Counted from the stretch's first letter, positions 49,424 to 57,861 are shown. The stretch: 64,000 bases of DNA from Acidaminococcus timonensis (GCF_900106585.1 NZ_FNWH01000006.1:806001-870000); one strand, 5' to 3'. Numbers and translations are program-made. Notes: generated by a model from the sequence alone, not told the origin.

Positions 49424-50649
49424 TTCGTTTCACCTTCCTGAGTCTGGAACGCCGTATGCAGGGCATTCACGGCTTCCTTCACCTGGCTTTCCCGTACGAT
49501 GGCGGAGATCAGGTTGTCAGAATCCGTGGTCTGCAGGATTTCAATGCCGGCTTTGGCCAGGGCATTGATGAATCTGGCCATGATGCCGGGCACCCCACCC
49601 ATATGGGAGCCTACTACGGTTACTTTCGAGCAGTTTTCCACTTTTGTATAGTTGCAGTTTTCCTGTTTCAGTACATTTTCAGCGTCAGCGGTGGCTGCAC
49701 TGTACACCGCGAACATCAGGGAATGAGGTTGCAGGCTCATGGTCCCGATGCTGACACCGTTTCTGGCCAGGGTATCGAACAGTTCGGCCCCGTTTTGGGT
49801 ATCCAGGGATACGGAGAAGAAAGTGATGTTGTTCTTGCTGGCCACGCCGCAGGCATGGTTGCTTTCCAGGGTGTCCCCCTCCTCCATCTCCTTGGGCTGG
49901 TCTTCCTTGCTGATCAGGGTCCCGGGGGCATCGCTGAAGGTGCTCTTCACCACCATGGGAACCCCGTAGCGCATCACGATCTCCACCGCTCTGGGATGGA
50001 TGACTTTGGCGCCCTGGTGGGCCATTTCACGGATTTCGTCATAGGAAATCTGTTTGATGATATGGGCATCCTTCACAATCCGGGGATCGGCGGTCATGAC
50101 CCCGTCCACGTCCGTGTAGATTTCCACCTTGTCCGCATGGACAGCCACCCCGAAGGCGGCCGCAGAGGTATCGCTGCCCCCCCGGCCCAGGGTGGTGATG
50201 TTCTTGTGGTCCGGCGTAACGCCCTGGAACCCGCAGACCACAGGGATGATGCCCTGTTCCACCAGTTCCAGCAGGTTGTCCGGTTCCACCGTGCGGATCT
50301 TGGCATTGCCGTATTCTTCATCGGTGATCATACCGGCCTGGCCACCCGTCATGGCTCTGGCCTTCAGGCCGTGTTCCTGCAGGGTGGAAGCCATCACCGT
50401 AGAGGAGATGATTTCCCCGCAGGCCATCAAAAGATCCAGTTCGTGAGGCGCCGGATTGGGATTTACGCTCTTGAGCATATCGATCATGGTATCGGTGGCA
50501 AAGGGATCCCCTCTGCGGCCCATGGCAGATACCACTACGATGGGGGCATACCCCTGGTCAATGGCTTCCTGGACTTTTCCTACGACTTTTTCCCGGGTTA
50601 CGGGCGTAGCTACGGAAGTTCCTCCGAATTTTTGTACAATGATTTTCAT
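49420..50649 (-). CDS. lysC: Aspartate kinase
   Basis: A 409-residue aspartokinase that phosphorylates aspartate to open the lysine, threonine and methionine branches. The kinase domain starts with VQKFGGTSVA and has GRGGSDTSAAA and TDVDGVMTADPRI. Two C-terminal ACT domains (from about residue 265) give feedback control, probably by lysine. The size matches the single-start aspartokinase forms. It lies 48 bases downstream of asd and overlaps dapA. The lysine riboswitch upstream of dapB adds transcriptional control. Confidence 0.94.
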   Translation of the reverse strand: MKIIVQKFGGTSVATPVTREKVVGKVQEAIDQGYAPIVVVSAMGRRGDPFATDTMIDMLKSVNPNPAPHELDLLMACGEIISSTVMASTLQEHGLKARAMTGGQAGMITDEEYGNAKIRTVEPDNLLELVEQGIIPVVCGFQGVTPDHKNITTLGRGGSDTSAAAFGVAVHADKVEIYTDVDGVMTADPRIVKDAHIIKQISYDEIREMAHQGAKVIHPRAVEIVMRYGVPMVVKSTFSDAPGTLISKEDQPKEMEEGDTLESNHACGVASKNNITFFSVSLDTQNGAELFDTLARNGVSIGTMSLQPHSLMFAVYSAATADAENVLKQENCNYTKVENCSKVTVVGSHMGGVPGIMARFINALAKAGIEILQTTDSDNLISAIVRESQVKEAVNALHTAFQTQEGETK

Positions 50650-50697
50650 CTAAGTCAGGCTCCCCTCTCAAATTCCTGCGCTTCTCACACTGCTATC

Positions 50698-51729
50698 TTA
50701 CAGCCAGCCGTTCTTCACCATGGTTTCTGCGATCTGCAGGGTGTTCAGAGCGGCACCCTTGCGGATCTGGTCGCCCACACACCAGAAGTTGAAGCTGTTA
50801 GCAGCACTTTCGTCTCTTCTCAGACGGCCTACATACACATCGTTCTTGCCGGAGGTGTACAGAGGCATGGGATAGATCTGCTGGGACGGATCGTCCTGCA
50901 GCACCACACCCGGGAAATTGGACAGGGCCTTGCGGATGTCTTCCAGCTGTACATCATGTTCCAGTTCCACGTTGACGCTTTCGCTGTGGCTGCGGTACAC
51001 CGGTACCCGGACAGTGGTGGCGGTGATGCGCATTTCCGGATCGGAGAAGATTTTCTTGGTTTCGTTGACCATCTTCATTTCTTCCTTGGTATACAGGTTA
51101 TCCAGGAAGATATCGATCTGGGGCACCAGGTTCAGGGCCAGGGGGAAATGCTTCTTGGCAGAAGCGCTGGGGAAGATTTTGGCGGTCATTTCTTCGCCCC
51201 GGGCTGCCTGTTTGATCTGGTTTTCCAGTTCATCCAGCCCGTCCTTGCCGGCGCCGGAAGCCGCCTGGTAGGTGGAAACGATGATCCGTTTGATCCGGGC
51301 CAGGTCGTAGATGGGTTTCAGGGCCATCACCATGATGATGGTGGAGCAGTTGGGGTTGGCAATGATGCCGTGATGTTTGGTGATGTCCTGGGGGTTCACT
51401 TCCGGAACGATCAGGGGCACATCCGGATCCATCCGGTAGGTGCTGGAGTTATCGATGACCACAGCCCCGGCCTTCACCGCAATGGGAGCAAAGGTCTTGG
51501 AAATGCTGCCGCCGGCGAACAGGGCCACATCCACCCCGTTGAAGGAATCTGCCTTGGCTTCTTCCACGGTATAGGTCTTGCCCCGTACGGTCAGTTCCGT
51601 ACCGGCACTGCGGGCGGAAGCCAGCAGTTTCAGGTTCTTGAAGGGAAAATCCCGTTCGTTCAGCAGATTGATGAATTCATGGCCAACGGCGCCCGTGGCA
51701 CCCAAGATTGCTAAGTTGTATTCCTTCAT
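50698..51729 (-). CDS. asd: Aspartate-semialdehyde dehydrogenase
   Basis: A 343-residue NADP-dependent dehydrogenase that reduces aspartyl phosphate to aspartate semialdehyde. The NADP site is ILGATGAVGHEF, the catalytic cysteine is C128 (NPNCST), and STYQAASGAGKDGLDELENQ holds the family signature. The ATG is preceded by AAAGGAGAG. It lies between dapB (104 bases upstream, a gap holding half of a family A element) and lysC. Confidence 0.95.
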   Translation of the reverse strand: MKEYNLAILGATGAVGHEFINLLNERDFPFKNLKLLASARSAGTELTVRGKTYTVEEAKADSFNGVDVALFAGGSISKTFAPIAVKAGAVVIDNSSTYRMDPDVPLIVPEVNPQDITKHHGIIANPNCSTIIMVMALKPIYDLARIKRIIVSTYQAASGAGKDGLDELENQIKQAARGEEMTAKIFPSASAKKHFPLALNLVPQIDIFLDNLYTKEEMKMVNETKKIFSDPEMRITATTVRVPVYRSHSESVNVELEHDVQLEDIRKALSNFPGVVLQDDPSQQIYPMPLYTSGKNDVYVGRLRRDESAANSFNFWCVGDQIRKGAALNTLQIAETMVKNGWL

Positions 51730-51784
51730 GATTGTCTCTCCTTTATCTCAGCAGACGCAGCACTGCGGCGCCCCTTTCTGTTTC

Positions 51785-51833
51785 GATCCGCCCTTTCCAG
51801 GGGCGGGGAACCGTGTCTGTACGGTGATGGTTC
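51785..51833. repeat. Half of a family A element between dapB and asd
   Basis: GATCCGCCCTTTCCAGGGGCGGGG, the hairpin ACCGTGTCTGTACGGT and ATGGTTC match the right half of family A. The end abuts the dapB stop codon exactly (stop at 51834-51836). It lies inside the lysine operon, so it would be transcribed as an intercistronic hairpin. Confidence 0.75.
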
Positions 51834-52607
51834 TCAATCCAGGATCTGATCCAGTCCGTACACCAGGCCTTTGCGTTCCACCATGGTGCGGCAGCCCAGC
51901 ATCACGCCCGGCATGTAACATTCCCGGCTCACAGGATCGTTGCGTACCGTCAGGGTCTCGCCCATGCTGCCGAAGATGATTTCCTGGCTGGCCACGAACC
52001 CGGGCAGCCGTACGCTGTGGATCCGCATGCCTTCGTATTCGCTGCCTCTGGCATGGGGCAGTTTCTCCACTTCATCCGGGTTGCCCTGCTGTACAAAGCC
52101 GCCCCGGACCTGGGCCAGTTTCTGGGCCGTCAGGATGGCGGTGCCGCTGGGAGCATCCAGCTTCTTATCGTGGTGCATTTCGATGATTTCCACCTGGGGG
52201 AAATATTTGGCGATCTCGGCAGCCACTTTCATCATGAGCACAGCGCCCATGGCGAAGTTGGGGCAGACCAGGATGCCCACGTTGTTCTTTTCCGCCAGGC
52301 CCTTCAGTTCATCCAGGTTTTCCTGGGTGAATCCGGTGGTCCCCACCACGGCGTTCACGCCGGCGTTCAGGATCACCCGCAGGTTGGCCATGACCACATC
52401 CGGCCGGGTGAAGTCCACCACCACATCGGGTTTGTGGGCATCCAGGGCGGCTTTCAGATCCGTGTCCACCGGGCAGCCTTCCACAGCTTTATCCTTGCCG
52501 AAGACATCCACGGCCCCCACCAGTTCCATGTCCTTCTGCTGCAGGACCGTTTGTACCACGGTATGGCCCATGCGGCCCAGCGCACCGTTTACCATCACTT
52601 TGATCAT
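51834..52607 (-). CDS. dapB: 4-hydroxy-tetrahydrodipicolinate reductase
   Basis: A 257-residue NAD(P)H-dependent reductase for the second lysine-specific step. The nucleotide site is VNGALGRMGHTV, the active-site motif is EIIEMHHDKKLDAPSGTA with its paired histidines and lysine, and the C-terminal half is complete (IHSVRLPGFVASQEIIFG). I start it at the ATG at 52607 (MIKVMVNG), eleven bases after AAGGAG; an ATG three codons upstream lies only two bases from that site and is also possible. It is the first gene behind the riboswitch. Confidence 0.93.
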   Translation of the reverse strand: MIKVMVNGALGRMGHTVVQTVLQQKDMELVGAVDVFGKDKAVEGCPVDTDLKAALDAHKPDVVVDFTRPDVVMANLRVILNAGVNAVVGTTGFTQENLDELKGLAEKNNVGILVCPNFAMGAVLMMKVAAEIAKYFPQVEIIEMHHDKKLDAPSGTAILTAQKLAQVRGGFVQQGNPDEVEKLPHARGSEYEGMRIHSVRLPGFVASQEIIFGSMGETLTVRNDPVSRECYMPGVMLGCRTMVERKGLVYGLDQILD

Positions 52608-52644
52608 CTTGTCCATCGCTCCTTCTACGATTCCTTTGGGAGAC

Positions 52645-52681
52645 AAAAAAGCAGGTCATCGAGTCGAGCCCAATGACCTGC
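52645..52681 (-). terminator. Riboswitch-controlled terminator before dapB
   Basis: GCAGGTCAT pairs with ATGACCTGC and is followed on the minus strand by TTTTTTG, about 40 bases before the dapB start. It should form when lysine is bound. Confidence 0.8.
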
Positions 52682-52732
52682 AAGAAAGGAAGCCGCTCCT
52701 GCCACAGCAGGGGACTTGATTCCGTTCCCATT

Positions 52733-52882
52733 GATAGCTCTCCACCCAAAGGCGACAGTCTGCAGCTTGTTCACCTGCAGCCCAGCATAAGCGCGCACCC
52801 GCAGCTTTGCTTCGGCGGTTCCCCTTTCGCTTCCTTCAACGGTGTCCCTCTGGGAGTTACTCATGTTTTCCGCGCCTCTATC
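52733..52882 (-). promoter_or_regulatory. Lysine riboswitch (L-box) aptamer
   Basis: On the minus strand the region opens with GATAGAGGCGCG and ends with GGAGAGCTATC, whose outer bases pair as P1. In between are the conserved GAAGGAAGCGAAAGGGG, the CCGCCGAAGC junction and the CGCCTTTGGGTGG block. These are the signature parts of the lysine aptamer in their usual order. It sits between a strong promoter and a terminator hairpin ahead of dapB, so lysine would stop transcription of dapB-asd-lysC-dapA. Confidence 0.93.
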
Positions 52883-52902
52883 TTGTTTTGAATTATGGTT
52901 AC

Positions 52903-52931
52903 AGTATAGGAGTTTCCCGCTCACTTGTCAA
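52903..52931 (-). promoter_or_regulatory. Promoter of the lysine operon
   Basis: On the minus strand TTGACA (52926-52931) and TATACT (52903-52908) are separated by exactly 17 bases, about 25 bases before the riboswitch aptamer. Confidence 0.9.
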
Positions 52932-52959
52932 CTGGGAACCCCCTAATTTTGTACTTTTT

Positions 52960-53400
52960 TTATTTTCGCAGATTTTTCCGCAGTTCGGCCTGGGTCCGGC
53001 TGAAGAAATTTGTTAAGTCTTTTACAAACTGCCGGGAATAGACCGTACTGTCCAGGGTACTCCGTTTGGCAAAGATGGCCTTCTGATTGGCCAGGCTCTG
53101 CCCCTCATAGCTGTGCAGGGCTTCCAGGAGTCCCTCATAGGTAGCCCCGTAGCTGTAATCCGGGGTGGCCTCCATCTGTTTGCCCAGTGCCAGGTAGAAC
53201 CCGTTCCATTCCTCCGGGGTCAGGTCCTGCTTCAGGGCCGCCATACAGCCCCGCACCAGATGGGCCTTCAGGTAGATGTATTCCCGCAGGGCCGTTTCCC
53301 GCTGTTCCGGGAACAGTTTGAACCACTCATAAAGCTGATAGCCGCCCCAGTCTCCCATGGTATCCACCACGGAGATCAGGGTCTTCCAGTTGTTGTCCAA
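52960..53400 (-). CDS. Helical protein of unknown function
   Basis: A 146-residue, mostly alpha-helical cytosolic protein rich in aromatic and charged residues (WGGYQLYEWFKLFPEQRETALREYIYLKAHLVRGC). I do not recognise the family. The start is TTG, ten bases after GTGAGG, and lies 12 bases after the dut stop. It is probably the last gene of a unit with the exported protein at 53865 and dut. Confidence 0.6.
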   Translation of the reverse strand: MDNNWKTLISVVDTMGDWGGYQLYEWFKLFPEQRETALREYIYLKAHLVRGCMAALKQDLTPEEWNGFYLALGKQMEATPDYSYGATYEGLLEALHSYEGQSLANQKAIFAKRSTLDSTVYSRQFVKDLTNFFSRTQAELRKNLRK

Positions 53401-53412
53401 TATGTGTACGCC

Positions 53413-53868
53413 TCACTTTGATGTGCTGCCGAAGCCGCCGCTGCGCTCCTTTTTGGGAGCTCTGGCATCGTCGTCCGCCAGCAGATAGGTATAGAAGATT
53501 CCCTGGGCCACCCGCTCGCCCTTTTCCAGGGTCACATCGCTGTCGCTGTCGTTGTACAGAGCCAGCAGCAGATGGCCTTCATTGTCGGGATTGTTGTAGT
53601 AATCCGCATCCACGATGCCCTCGTTGTTCACCAGTCGCAGGTGGCGTTTCACCGCCATGCTGGACCGGATGTGGATCCCCAGGTATTCGTTGTCCTGCAT
53701 ATAGGCCTTGATCCCCGTTGGGACCATTTTCTGGGTATGGGCCGGCAGGGTCACCCTTTCCGGCAGGTAAATATCGTATCCGGCGCTGCGGGCCGTCTGC
53801 CGGCTGGGCAGTGGGAAGTCGACATCCTTATAAGAAGTGATTTTTTCAAAACCGCGGACTTTTGTCAT
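53413..53868 (-). CDS. dut: dUTPase-family protein
   Basis: A 151-residue trimeric dUTP diphosphatase-type enzyme that removes dUTP and supplies dUMP for thymidylate synthesis. The conserved motifs run in order: AGYDIYLPERVTLPAHTQ, HIRSSMAVKR, NNEGIVDADYYNNPDNEG (with the catalytic Asp), ERVAQGIFYTYL, and the C-terminal ERSGGFGSTSK arm. The ATG overlaps the stop of the upstream exported-protein gene by four bases, with GGAAAGG before it. A longer open frame upstream is out-of-frame overlap with that gene. Confidence 0.85.
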   Translation of the reverse strand: MTKVRGFEKITSYKDVDFPLPSRQTARSAGYDIYLPERVTLPAHTQKMVPTGIKAYMQDNEYLGIHIRSSMAVKRHLRLVNNEGIVDADYYNNPDNEGHLLLALYNDSDSDVTLEKGERVAQGIFYTYLLADDDARAPKKERSGGFGSTSK

Positions 53869-54338
53869 TGCTTCGACACCTTTCCTTTTTCCAGGTCCCA
53901 GGCCTGGATCTCTTTTTCCAGGGCGGCCACGAAGGTCTTCTGGGGAATGGGGGTGAATGCTTCTTTGACGTTCTTCTTTTCCAGGCTCTTTCCCTTCCGG
54001 GTCAGCACCTGGATCTGGTCGATCCGGTAGGTGTGATCCTTTCCGTTGATTTCCACGGTCATCAGGCATTCCCTGGCGGAATCCGCCTCCGGCAGGTGCT
54101 TTTCATACAGATGGTTCAGCAGCCGGATGAAAGAAGCACTTTTGATCACCGCCCGGGTATCGGCGGTAATGATGTCCGGGGTCCTGGGCTGTTGCTGGAA
54201 GGAAGCCAGGTCGGCATAGTACGCTCCGGAGGGATTCTCCCCCAGAAGGCTCCATTCCACAGGTTTGGCGGCCAGCGCCGTGCCGGACCCCCACAGGGTC
54301 ACCCAGGCGGCGGTCAGGGCCAGCAGTTGTTTTTTCAT
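53865..54338 (-). CDS. Exported protein of unknown function
   Basis: A 157-residue protein with a Sec signal peptide (MKKQLLALTAAW, cleavage near ALA-A). The mature part begins with KPVEWSLLGENPSGAYYADLASF and has a strand-rich middle (CLMTVEINGKDHTYRIDQIQVL). The SGAYYADLAS segment is reminiscent of small Negativicutes exported proteins reporting on a surface-exposed substrate, but no function is known. Its stop overlaps the dut start, an odd pairing of an exported and a nucleotide enzyme. Confidence 0.65.
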   Translation of the reverse strand: MKKQLLALTAAWVTLWGSGTALAAKPVEWSLLGENPSGAYYADLASFQQQPRTPDIITADTRAVIKSASFIRLLNHLYEKHLPEADSARECLMTVEINGKDHTYRIDQIQVLTRKGKSLEKKNVKEAFTPIPQKTFVAALEKEIQAWDLEKGKVSKQ

Positions 54339-54398
54339 GTGCCTACTCCAATCTCTGGTAATTTCTCCCTTCCATATTATAGGATACCTGCCCGGGAG

Positions 54399-54677
54399 TC
54401 AAGAGGAAGTCCGCACCCGGCCTGCCAGCAGCTCTCTGGCCCGGGGCACGTCGGCCTCGGCCACGTCGATGTAGTAGAAATTCCGGTCGATCTTGCCTTT
54501 GGGGCCAAAATCCCGGATGTCCAGCTTGGCCCCGCAGCCGCAGGTGGGAGCTTCGCTGGGGAGCTCCGTGGAAGAAAAGTCTATGCCTTGCTCCTTCAGG
54601 AGCCTCTTTGCCGCTTTCCAGTCCGCCTTGCAGCCTTTTTCCTTATACACAGTGATTTTTTTCGTAAAGAAACCCAT
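54399..54677 (-). CDS. Small protein, possibly glutaredoxin-like
   Basis: A 92-residue cytosolic protein. The opening KKITVYKEKGCKADWKAAKRLLKEQGIDF has the strand-turn-helix of a thioredoxin-like fold, with a single cysteine in the active-site position instead of CxxC. A later TCGCGAKLDIRDF holds two more cysteines that could bind metal. I use the ATG at 54677, preceded by AGGAGGTGTACAAT. The family is not identified. Confidence 0.55.
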   Translation of the reverse strand: MGFFTKKITVYKEKGCKADWKAAKRLLKEQGIDFSSTELPSEAPTCGCGAKLDIRDFGPKGKIDRNFYYIDVAEADVPRARELLAGRVRTSS

Positions 54678-54698
54678 ATTGTACACCTCCTGGGGATT

Positions 54699-54914
54699 GA
54701 ACCCACCACCATTGCGCTGAAGCGCAACGGTCCCCCGCCCTTAGAAAGGGCGGATATCCTGGGTATCAGATGATTGACGTTTCTTGGCCAAAGACAGGTT
54801 GAACAGTAAATTCAGTTTGAAGCATTCCCCATTCAGAAACGTATCCGTCCATTCTGCGATTATCCGCCCTTTTAAGGGCGGGGGACCATCTCCGCAGGAG
54901 ATGGTGGTGGGTTC
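54699..54914. repeat. Palindromic MITE-like element, family A copy 2
   Basis: GAACCCACCACC, the hairpin TTGCGC-TGAA-GCGCAA and CCCCCGCCCTTAGAAAGGGCGG are on the left. ATCCGCCCTTTTAAGGGCGGGGG, the hairpin CATCTCC-GCA-GGAGATG and GGTGGTGGGTTC are on the right. The right end encodes the C terminus and stop of the thiE-like gene. Confidence 0.85.
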
Positions 54915-55486
54915 TTCCCCCCTTCCCCCTTCAGCCACCCGCTCATCATTACTCCGCCGGCTGCCCCGGCAGCTTTCAATTCTGCTGCCCGCTCCGGTGT
55001 CACGCCGCCCAGGGCGTAGACCGGGATGGGGCTTTCCTGACACACCTGCTGCAACAATACCAGCCCCTTGGGCGGTACCCCCGGCTTGCACTGGCTGGGA
55101 TACACCGGGCTGAAGGTGCAGCAGGTGGCCCCCAGCTCTGCGGCTTCCAGGATATCGTCCAGGCTGTGACAGCTGGCTCCAATCTGTTTGGGCAGCCCCT
55201 GCCGTTCTGCCGGTCCCAGGTTGCGCAGCACAGGCAGGGGCAGGTGGAGCCCCTCCGGCTGCAGTTCCCGCGCCACTCCCGCAAAGGTGTGGAGCCAGCA
55301 GGGCACCCCATGGCGCCGGCACAGGGCCAGCACCTGGATGGCCAGTTTCCGGTACGCTGCTTCCGTCAGATCCTTTTCCCGCAGGATCAGCCCCGCCGGG
55401 TGCCTCCGCAGGATGGATTCCAGAGCTTCCAGCAAAGGCCGATTGTATAATTTCCGGTTCGTGATGCAGTACAAAGGAAAGGCCAT
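54872..55486 (-). CDS. Thiamine-phosphate synthase/TenI-like protein
   Basis: A 204-residue TIM-barrel protein of the ThiE/TenI family. ThiE couples thiazole and pyrimidine phosphates; TenI is an aromatase in thiazole formation. LILREKDL, GLHLPLPVL, IGASCHSLDDILEAAELGATCCTFSPVYPS and VYALGGVTPERAAELKAAGAAGGVMMSGWL match the family core. The replacement of the usual S-V-H segment and lack of other thi genes favour a TenI-like role. The last 14 or so residues (NPPPSPAEMVPRP) and the stop come from a family A repeat. ATG 55486 follows AGCAGG. Confidence 0.8.
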   Translation of the reverse strand: MAFPLYCITNRKLYNRPLLEALESILRRHPAGLILREKDLTEAAYRKLAIQVLALCRRHGVPCWLHTFAGVARELQPEGLHLPLPVLRNLGPAERQGLPKQIGASCHSLDDILEAAELGATCCTFSPVYPSQCKPGVPPKGLVLLQQVCQESPIPVYALGGVTPERAAELKAAGAAGGVMMSGWLKGEGGKNPPPSPAEMVPRP

Positions 55487-55524
55487 AGGATCCACCTGCT
55501 TTCTAAATAATAATTATTATCCAT

Positions 55525-55533
55525 ATTATAGCA
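55525..55533 (-). promoter_or_regulatory. Extended -10 promoter of the thiE-like gene
   Basis: The minus strand reads TGCTATAAT about 40 bases before the start codon. No TPP riboswitch is visible between it and the gene. Confidence 0.5.
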
Positions 55534-55572
55534 CAGCTCTGACTTGAAATACAGCTTTTTCTACAGAGGAAA

Positions 55573-55601
55573 GGAGCTGTGAAACAATCGTTCACAGCTC
55601 C
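55573..55601. terminator. Hairpin between convergent repeat units
   Basis: GGAGCTGTGAA pairs with TTCACAGCTCC. It may be a transcription terminator, though its T-tail is poor on both strands. Confidence 0.4.
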
Positions 55602-55610
55602 TCTATTCCT

Positions 55611-55663
55611 GCCAGCGCAGCTGGCTTCCAACGGCTGATGACTAGTGACTAGAGACTAGTGAC
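55611..55663 (+). repeat. Composite hairpin-heptamer element
   Basis: GCCAGC-GCA-GCTGGC is followed by TTCCAACGG and by GACTAGT, GACTAGA, GACTAGT and GAC. This repeats the order seen at 15603-15649. Confidence 0.8.
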
Positions 55664-55665
55664 AG

Positions 55666-55694
55666 GAGGTGTGAAAACAATTTTTTCACACCCT
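55666..55694 (-). terminator. Terminator after the exported-protein gene
   Basis: AGGTGTGAAAA pairs with TTTTTCACACCCT, the same GTGTGAAAA stem found next to the other heptamer arrays. Confidence 0.6.
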
Positions 55695-55698
55695 CTGA

Positions 55699-56466
55699 TC
55701 ACTTATTCAATGTTGTCTTCATGTTCTTGAAGAACCGGTCCAGGATCCGGTCGTAGATATCCATGGGGTTGTTCTCGCTGCCCCGGGCCCGGGCGTCCTG
55801 GCTGGAAGCCACCAGCTTTCCGGTTTTCGTGTCAAACCACTGGAACTGGACGCTTACCGCCGTATAGGGCACGTAGGAATCCGGATAATATTCCGGATAG
55901 GTGACCGTCCGGTAAAAGGTGTGCCAGTGGCCATCGTCATCCCGCCAGCTTTCCGGGATCTCATCCGTTCTCCATTCCGTATGGGCCGGCACCAGATAAC
56001 TGCTCACGGCACAATAGTCCATCCGGGGCAGGATGTACAGATCCGCTTTGGCGTCCAGGGCCGCCTGGGGGATGGTCACCTGGGTGGCGTCATTTATCTT
56101 ACTGGGCTCCAGCTGTTTTTCCAGGGCCTGCTGCCGGGCCGTTTCCGTCCCCTTCTCCGGGACTGCCGGCTTTTCCCCGGGCAGCAGGGCCCGGGGCTGG
56201 CTCACCGGCTCCACCACCAGTTTGGCCTTCTTCAGCTTCGTTTTGGCTGCCCTGGTGTTGAAATGGTCCACCATCTTCTGCTTTTTGGCCAGATTCTGCA
56301 GCCCATAGCCGCTCATATCCATCTGGGCCATATAAACGGTCCTGACTTTGCTGAAATCATATTGGGGATCCTGCCAGGAGGTGTAATCGGCCAGGGCCGG
56401 CACCGCACCCGTTAGGGCCAGGTAGCCTGCCAATAACAGCACCCGGCAGCGTTTCATCAGATCCAT
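55699..56466 (-). CDS. Exported protein of unknown function (DUF4136-like layout)
   Basis: A 255-residue protein with a signal peptide (MDLMKRCRVLLLAG, cleavage after ALA). It opens with YDFSKVRTVYMAQMDMSGYG, a turn like that of DUF4136 and related periplasmic lipoproteins, and ends in a strand-rich half (SVQFQWFDTKTGKLVASSQDARARG). The lipobox cysteine is absent. A Lys/Glu/Pro-rich stretch lies in the middle. An AAAAGGAGCTGATACC site precedes the ATG. The function is unknown. Confidence 0.65.
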   Translation of the reverse strand: MDLMKRCRVLLLAGYLALTGAVPALADYTSWQDPQYDFSKVRTVYMAQMDMSGYGLQNLAKKQKMVDHFNTRAAKTKLKKAKLVVEPVSQPRALLPGEKPAVPEKGTETARQQALEKQLEPSKINDATQVTIPQAALDAKADLYILPRMDYCAVSSYLVPAHTEWRTDEIPESWRDDDGHWHTFYRTVTYPEYYPDSYVPYTAVSVQFQWFDTKTGKLVASSQDARARGSENNPMDIYDRILDRFFKNMKTTLNK

Positions 56467-56547
56467 GGTATCAGCTCCTTTTCTGCAGGAAGGAGACGCC
56501 CTTCTGCAGCTCCACTGTATCAGCTTTGGATGAAAACCGGGTGAAGA

Positions 56548-57861
56548 TCACACGTCCTCGTCCCAGGCATTGATGTACTGGGGCTTTTTCTTCAGCATTT
56601 CCAGCTGTTCCGGGGTGAAGTAATCTTTGTGGATGACGGCTTCGTACACGAATTCTTTGAAATAGGCTTCCGAGCAGACGAAATAACCGTCCCTGCCCAC
56701 ATCCTTGCCCCAGGAGTTTTCGATTTTCCAGCGGGTGGGGTTGCCTTCGGCGTCAAAGTCCACGCCGGTGAGCAGCATGGCATGGGTGGCCGAGCTGGCG
56801 CCGTACCACAGCCGATCGCCCTTTGCCATGGTGGTGTCGAACCCACCCAGGAGCTGTTCCACCTGCACGCTGGCCGGATCCCAGATGCCCTCTTTCCGGG
56901 CCCCGTAAGCACCGGCATCACAGGCGAACCACACGGGCTGGCCGGCCTTCAGCTGTTTCACGCAAAGGTCCTCCAGCGCCTTTTGGGACAGGTTCAGAGC
57001 CAGCATATCCTTCCCCACCATGTTCTCCACCGCATGGAAGGCGATGAGCCGGTCCATTTCCTTATCCGGAGTGGGTTCGTTGATCACCGGCTGGAAATCG
57101 GCCAGGGAAATACCCACATACTTGTCGTAAAATTCCTTCGGCGTCAGGTTCCGGTGGCAGTGGTACTTCTTGTCCTTGTCCCGCCAGGCAAAGTCGAAAT
57201 GGTCCACGGGCGTACCGAAGGCGATGCACTGCGCCTTGTACACTTCCGCCAGCATGGCTTCCTTGCGGGGATAGGGATCCTGACCGGCCAGTACCAGGTC
57301 CCGCAGTTCTTTGGCATCCTTCCGCAGCAGGCGATTCAGCGTGGCCAGGAACCGGGCTGTATGTTCCGACTGGAAGGATTCCGGCTGGGCACTTTTGGGC
57401 ACCACCCCGTATTTTTCCACCAGATGGGCCGCCTCACACCAGTAGCCACCGTCCACCATGCCCCGCAGCACATACTGCATGCTCTGGCCCTTTACCGGCT
57501 CTTTCGCCTGTTCGATGACCATTTCCAGGAAGTTGTTGGCTTTTTCCAGTTTATCGTAGAAGCTCAGGTAGTTCTGGGACAGCTCGAATTTTTCGTCCAG
57601 GTTACAGGTCTCCGCCACCTTTTCCCGCAGGATGTTCAAGGCGGCGAACAGCCAGCACCGGCCGGACTGTTTCTGGGCCGTAATGCCCCGAGTCTTTACT
57701 TCCACCGCAAAGGGACCGTCATGAAGAGCAGCCTGCATGGGCACAAAGGAAAGGTCGGCCAGATCCGTCTTGGCCAGGGCCCCGTTCAAAACAGAAACAC
57801 TGGGGTCCGCTGCCACTTTGGCACGGAAGGACTGCAGCAATGCATCGTTGATTTCTTTCAT
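56548..57861 (-). CDS. pepC: Aminopeptidase C (bleomycin-hydrolase family)
   Basis: A 437-residue C1B cysteine peptidase that trims peptides from the N terminus in the cytosol. The catalytic cysteine is C69 (KQSGRCWLFAALN). The catalytic histidine is in SSATHAMLLTGVDFD and the asparagine in KIENSWGKDVG. The full length and the C-terminal arm, which enters the active site in this family, are present. It is transcribed alone; heptamer repeats lie just upstream of its start. Confidence 0.93.
   Translation of the reverse strand: MKEINDALLQSFRAKVAADPSVSVLNGALAKTDLADLSFVPMQAALHDGPFAVEVKTRGITAQKQSGRCWLFAALNILREKVAETCNLDEKFELSQNYLSFYDKLEKANNFLEMVIEQAKEPVKGQSMQYVLRGMVDGGYWCEAAHLVEKYGVVPKSAQPESFQSEHTARFLATLNRLLRKDAKELRDLVLAGQDPYPRKEAMLAEVYKAQCIAFGTPVDHFDFAWRDKDKKYHCHRNLTPKEFYDKYVGISLADFQPVINEPTPDKEMDRLIAFHAVENMVGKDMLALNLSQKALEDLCVKQLKAGQPVWFACDAGAYGARKEGIWDPASVQVEQLLGGFDTTMAKGDRLWYGASSATHAMLLTGVDFDAEGNPTRWKIENSWGKDVGRDGYFVCSEAYFKEFVYEAVIHKDYFTPEQLEMLKKKPQYINAWDEDV

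Noticed and set aside
52625-52924. 99-codon minus-strand frame upstream of dapB
   Set aside because: It coincides with the lysine riboswitch and its terminator; the conserved aptamer pattern explains the sequence.
54720-55560. TPP riboswitch before the thiE-like gene
   Set aside because: The region between the promoter and the start is only about 40 bases, with no CTGAGA or ACCTGA-type motifs.
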